From contig JAUVKJ010000096.1 in NCBI GenBank assembly GCA_030592145.1, positions 1 to 6,741 on the forward strand: a DNA stretch of 6,741 nucleotides, written 5' to 3'. Each line of letters begins with the position of its first letter. The stretch's first letter is position 1. The notes beneath the pieces were generated by a model. It worked only from the letters and a program-made list of their open reading frames with translations, was not told the origin of the DNA and did not search any database. The stretch is from Bacteroides sp. Lineage in GTDB: Bacteria > Bacteroidota > Bacteroidia > Bacteroidales > SM23-62. A program made the position numbers and the translations under genes. Shown here in pieces: positions 5,177 to 6,741 of the stretch.

Positions 5177-6741
5177 ATGTTTAAATCAAATATCATGATG
5201 AAAAATTTACCCGCAGTTGTTAAAAAAGCCCTCATCCTGGCATTGATCCTGCTTCCGGCGGGAATTTTATCGGGACAAATAAAAGGTAAAATTATCACCC
5301 ATCCTGCCAATGTTTATGAATGTACAGGGTATGCAACCGTGACATATAAAATTGTCATGGCAAAGAGCTATTACGGATATACGTACGAGTGGCAGATGGC
5401 CACGTACAGGTCCAAAATCTTTACACCCGTAAGCGACGTTCTCACGGGAGTTGATGACAGTAAATCAAGCCTTACCCTGATATTCGACAAAAGCCCGGGG
5501 GGTATCGGGCTATTGACCACAATTTGGCACGGAACACAATTCAGATGCGTGGTTGTCGAAAAACTAAAAGGTGCCACTCCTGAAACAAGCAACATAGCGT
5601 ATTTATATGTACTGACCTCTCCCTCCATTACAAAGCATCCGGTGAGTGCGGACAAGAATGTAGGTGAAAGCGTTTCGTTCAGCGTGAGTGCAAGCGGATC
5701 CCTGCCCAGGTATTACCAGTGGCGGAAGGACGGTGCTAATATTTCCGGGGCGACAAGTTCAGTTTATACAATCGCTTCCCTTACGGTGGCAGACGAGGGA
5801 ACCTACAGCTGCCGAGTCTGGAACACATGCGGTTACAAGTATAGCAGCGGAGCCGTACTGACCGTAACCGAGACTTTTTATGAAGCCTGGGTTTCACAAT
5901 CTTCCGGAACCTCTGATGATATTAAAAAGGTGAGTTTTACCAGCACAACCAACGGTTGGGCAGTGGTCTATGACCAGGATAAACTGTTGCATACGACTAA
6001 TGGAGGGGAGACCTGGACACCCACCAGTACAGGTGTCATATCATATTATTGGAATGACATAGAATTCGTCGATGCCAATCACGGCTTTGTTGGGGGTCCC
6101 TATAATATCATACGAACTGAGAACGGGGGGAGCAGCTGGGAACAATACAATTTCCGCGATTCACTTTTTGAGCCTACTCAATATCCATATGTCCAAGACT
6201 TTTTCTTCCATGATGCAAATACCGGCTGGGCAGTAGGTTCTGACGGAATGGTCATCAAGACCACAGATGGCGGCGACAGCTGGCTGCTACAGAACTATGA
6301 TGCGAATCCTACACCGTACATGGATGCGGAACTTTATGGAGTTTATTTTATTGATGCCCTCACCGGATGGGTGGTTGGTAATAGTGGCAACATCTTCAAA
6401 ACCTCTAACGGAGGATCAACATGGACCCAGCAGACGACACCAAATACACTTCGTCTATATGATGTAGCCTTTACTGATGGCAACAATGGTTTTGCGGTGG
6501 GGGGGTATCGGAACGTACTCGCCACATCCAACGGCGGAACAAGCTGGACCCAGATTCCCTCAGTCAACATGCCAATCCAATATCCATGGTCAGTTCATTT
6601 CGAAAGCAGCATGGATGGTTGGATAGCAGGCTACAGTTGGGTGAGCAGCATCTCCGTACCTAAAATAGCACGTACTAACGATGGGGGTGCCACCTGGCAT
6701 GAACAGCATGTGGAAGGGGGTGACGCACTCAAGCACATAAT
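5177..6741 (+). CDS. Secreted Ig-like / Ycf48-type propeller protein, 3'-truncated by the window
   Basis: The frame is open from TAA 5165-5167 to the right edge, giving 521 complete codons and no stop. ATG 5177 is the longest start. ATG 5195 or 5198 gives a tidier signal peptide (MMKNLPAVVKK, then a hydrophobic core to about residue 31, cleavage near SGQ). Numbering here is from 5177. Ig-like domain 1 is about 38-146 (C49, W72, C124). Ig-like domain 2 is about 149-231 (W182 and DEGTYSC at 206-212). From about 235, six repeats appear, each with a G-W/F-x-V/A-G strand and a closing N/D-GG-x-S/T-W turn: 275-280, 316-321, 364-369, 411-416, 452-457 and 502-507. This is the BNR/Ycf48/sortilin-like beta-propeller pattern, and in secreted Bacteroidetes proteins it probably serves binding or adhesion rather than photosystem assembly. 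A C-terminal sorting domain (type IX secretion) would lie beyond the window; that is inference. Confidence 0.5.
   Translation, partial: MFKSNIMMKNLPAVVKKALILALILLPAGILSGQIKGKIITHPANVYECTGYATVTYKIVMAKSYYGYTYEWQMATYRSKIFTPVSDVLTGVDDSKSSLTLIFDKSPGGIGLLTTIWHGTQFRCVVVEKLKGATPETSNIAYLYVLTSPSITKHPVSADKNVGESVSFSVSASGSLPRYYQWRKDGANISGATSSVYTIASLTVADEGTYSCRVWNTCGYKYSSGAVLTVTETFYEAWVSQSSGTSDDIKKVSFTSTTNGWAVVYDQDKLLHTTNGGETWTPTSTGVISYYWNDIEFVDANHGFVGGPYNIIRTENGGSSWEQYNFRDSLFEPTQYPYVQDFFFHDANTGWAVGSDGMVIKTTDGGDSWLLQNYDANPTPYMDAELYGVYFIDALTGWVVGNSGNIFKTSNGGSTWTQQTTPNTLRLYDVAFTDGNNGFAVGGYRNVLATSNGGTSWTQIPSVNMPIQYPWSVHFESSMDGWIAGYSWVSSISVPKIARTNDGGATWHEQHVEGGDALKHI

Noticed and set aside
5235..5290. Lipoprotein signal peptide for the secreted protein
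   Set aside because: The region after the hydrophobic core reads ILSGQ, without the lipobox cysteine, so ordinary signal peptidase I cleavage is the better reading.
4945..5310. 121-codon minus-strand open frame in the divergent intergenic region
   Set aside because: It overlaps the signal peptide and first Ig codons of the secreted-protein gene on the opposite strand. The translation has no recognised domain and no promoter is visible. A decayed transposase tail ending near the IS-like terminus was considered but cannot be supported.

Overview
The window reads as a chromosomal segment of a Bacteroidetes-type bacterium, probably Bacteroidales/Marinilabiliales-like; this lineage is inferred from gene content, not from a marker gene. 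The indications are a DUF1573 surface-type protein, a TPR-membrane-SpoIIE phosphatase with the linker and active-site wording typical of that phylum, a secreted Ig plus Ycf48-like propeller protein, weak Shine-Dalgarno sequences, and a TAnnTTTG-like -7 element. No rRNA, tRNA, CRISPR array or intact transposase gene was seen.

Layout: (1) positions 1-806 hold the 3' part of a plus-strand DUF1573 protein gene whose start lies before the window. (2) Positions 807-1097 hold no gene but contain a striking 213-bp fold-back sequence (826-1038) with two 85-nt arms. Its outermost 20 bp are a perfect inverted repeat, and a separate 9-bp hairpin sits in the loop. A short hairpin (810-830) overlaps its left edge. 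(3) Positions 1098-2198 encode MeaB, the GTPase chaperone of B12-dependent methylmalonyl-CoA mutase. (4) Positions 2195-4720, minus strand, encode an 841-residue exported or inner-membrane TPR / transmembrane / SpoIIE-type serine phosphatase. Its stop codon and that of meaB share one CTAG palindrome. (5) Positions 4721-5176 are a 456-bp divergent intergenic region with a candidate minus-strand promoter and three small palindromes. (6) Positions 5177-6741 are an open frame running off the right edge. It encodes a secreted protein with a signal peptide, two Ig-like domains and at least six propeller-type repeats.

The genes do not form one obvious pathway. meaB belongs to propionate/methylmalonyl-CoA metabolism, but no mutase gene is in view. 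The phosphatase is a signalling protein facing away from the secreted-protein gene across a shared regulatory region. The most unusual object is the fold-back element between the DUF1573 gene and meaB: it could be a MITE-like non-autonomous element, a dispersed palindromic repeat or a structured RNA. The sequence alone does not decide between these.
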